Source: an uncultured Bacteroidaceae bacterium (GTDB taxonomy: Bacteria > Bacteroidota > Bacteroidia > Bacteroidales > Bacteroidaceae). Taken from it: a stretch of DNA of 64,000 nucleotides. Positions 63,561-64,000 of the stretch are shown piece by piece (within the stretch, counting starts at the first letter, position 1; the number at the start of each line of letters is the position of its first letter). The stretch is from positions 25,330 to 89,329 of the forward strand of contig CALUIR010000004.1 of assembly GCA_944320785.1 (NCBI GenBank), given 5' to 3'. The notes under the pieces are model-generated. The model searched no databases. It had not been told where the DNA came from and saw only the letters and a program-made list of their open reading frames with translations. The translations under genes and the position numbers were made by a program.

Positions 63561-63708
63561 TCATCTTTAGGCTAAAGATGCATATCCTTAGGTTAGAGAT
63601 ACACATCTTTAGGCTAAGGATGTGTATCCTTAGCCTAAAGATACAGAATCTAGCGGCATGAAACGGGTTTCCCATACGGGCAAACCGGATTTCTCTCCCG
63701 TACAGGCA
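63561..63708. repeat. Two-block tandem-palindrome array, copy 2
   Basis: Block A has 21-base units at 63572-63592, 63593-63613 and 63614-63634 plus half units. Unit 3 is identical over all 21 bases to unit 3 of the copy at 19003-19023 (core AAGGATGTGTATCCTTAG). A GCGGCATG spacer follows, then block B with units at 63661 and 63682 showing AAAC..G.TTTC..CCC. Order, spacing and orientation match the copy at 18951-19118. It fills the gap between the convergent queG and ribF. Confidence 0.8.
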
Positions 63709-63739
63709 CAAAAACAAAGCCGCATTCCTCATGCGGCTT
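63708..63739 (-). terminator. Intrinsic terminator of ribF
   Basis: AAGCCGCAT (63717-63725) pairs with ATGCGGCTT (63731-63739), loop TCCTC. On the minus strand it is followed by TGTTTTTGTG. Confidence 0.75.
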
Positions 63740-63780
63740 CCCACAAAAACCAAAGAAAAAGCTGCCGCCTGCAAGGACCG

Positions 63781-64000
63781 TCAATCCCCCGCAGCAGCCA
63801 TGACGGCACGCACCTGCCCGGCATCAGCACGTAGCTGCGCAGCCAAAGCCTCCATGCTCCCGAACTTGATGTTGGAACGGATGCGCTCCACAAAAGCGAC
63901 CCGGACAAACTGCCCGTAGATGTCAGACGAAAAATCAAGGATATGCACCTCCAAGGTCCTGCCCCCTCCGTCAGCAAACGAGGGACGGTTGCCGATGTCC
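63781..64000 (-). CDS. ribF: Bifunctional riboflavin kinase/FAD synthetase RibF, C-terminal part
   Basis: Only the last 72 codons are present; the gene continues beyond the right edge. The frame ends at a TGA at 63783-63781. The visible part is from the riboflavin kinase domain: NRPSFADGGGRTLEVHILDF with the conserved Glu, then SSDIYGQFVRVAFVERIRSN and KFGSMEALAAQLRADAGQVR, in the standard order. RibF makes FMN and FAD from riboflavin. A terminator lies 42 bases after the stop. Confidence 0.9.
   Translation of the reverse strand, partial: DIGNRPSFADGGGRTLEVHILDFSSDIYGQFVRVAFVERIRSNIKFGSMEALAAQLRADAGQVRAVMAAAGD

Overview
The window is chromosomal DNA of a member of the order Bacteroidales (phylum Bacteroidota), most likely a gut-type Bacteroidaceae or Prevotellaceae relative. 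Supporting signs are: a dcw cluster in Bacteroidota order; a glycine-lipid type acyltransferase pair; DUF3098, DUF4923 and DUF2723 proteins; a PL11 rhamnogalacturonan lyase; a glutaminyl-cyclase type M28 lipoprotein; and the Bacteroidota promoter signature TAnnTTTG, found about 10-35 bases before many start codons on both strands. The species cannot be named from the sequence alone.

Layout. 1-1.8 kb (minus): an acyltransferase pair resembling glsB-glsA. 2.0-17.7 kb (plus): an unbroken peptidoglycan and cell-division operon, mraZ-rsmH-ftsL-ftsI-murE-mraY-murD-ftsW-murG-murC-ftsQ-ftsA-ftsZ-yqeY, with a MraZ-type operator before mraZ and a hairpin terminator after yqeY. 17.8-21 kb: an M20 deacetylase (argE-like) and, divergently, a long-chain acyl-CoA ligase. 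21.1-25.5 kb: pstSCAB-phoU. 25.6-28.9 kb: a frameshifted MBL-like secreted protein divergent from a HxlR regulator, an EamA transporter and shikimate kinase. 29-33.5 kb (plus): a cation/proton antiporter, tcdA, a LolD-type ATPase, a VanZ-like protein and RNase HI, entering a strikingly GC-rich stretch that continues through a lone ABC ATPase, tRNA-Pro(CGG), rubrerythrin and folK to about 36 kb. 36-40.7 kb (minus): an operon of a methyltransferase, ftsX, DUF3098, uppP, truB, queA and folK. 40.9-47 kb: miaB, a small membrane protein, an acetyl-CoA hydrolase/CoA-transferase, an LD-carboxypeptidase, a glutaminyl cyclase and sufE. 47-51.2 kb (minus): an SDR dehydrogenase, a PBP4-type carboxypeptidase, dihydrolipoyl dehydrogenase and a PH-like membrane protein. 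51.3-54.5 kb: nadB, then metK preceded by a SAM-II-like riboswitch. 54.6-58.3 kb (minus): DUF4923 and the PL11 lyase. 58.5-63.5 kb: a DUF2723 membrane protein, a polysaccharide deacetylase and queG. The right edge holds the 3' end of ribF.

Themes. Envelope growth dominates: precursor synthesis (murE, mraY, murD, murG, murC), polymerisation and crosslinking (ftsW, ftsI), divisome assembly (ftsL, ftsQ, ftsA, ftsZ, ftsX), lipid carrier recycling (uppP) and wall trimming (dacB, LD-carboxypeptidase). Translation-related RNA modification is a second theme (rsmH, truB, queA, queG, miaB, tcdA).

The most unusual pattern is a set of five intergenic arrays (about 18.95, 27.18, 33.53, 46.90 and 63.56 kb). 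They are built of tandem 21-23 bp units, many of them small palindromes. Sequence differs between most loci while unit length stays the same, and two loci carry clearly related copies of the same two-block element. Other points of note are the SAM-II-like leader, a PstS-like lobe inside PstC, a T9SS-like tail on the lyase, the MraZ boxes and a candidate small RNA near 42.4 kb.
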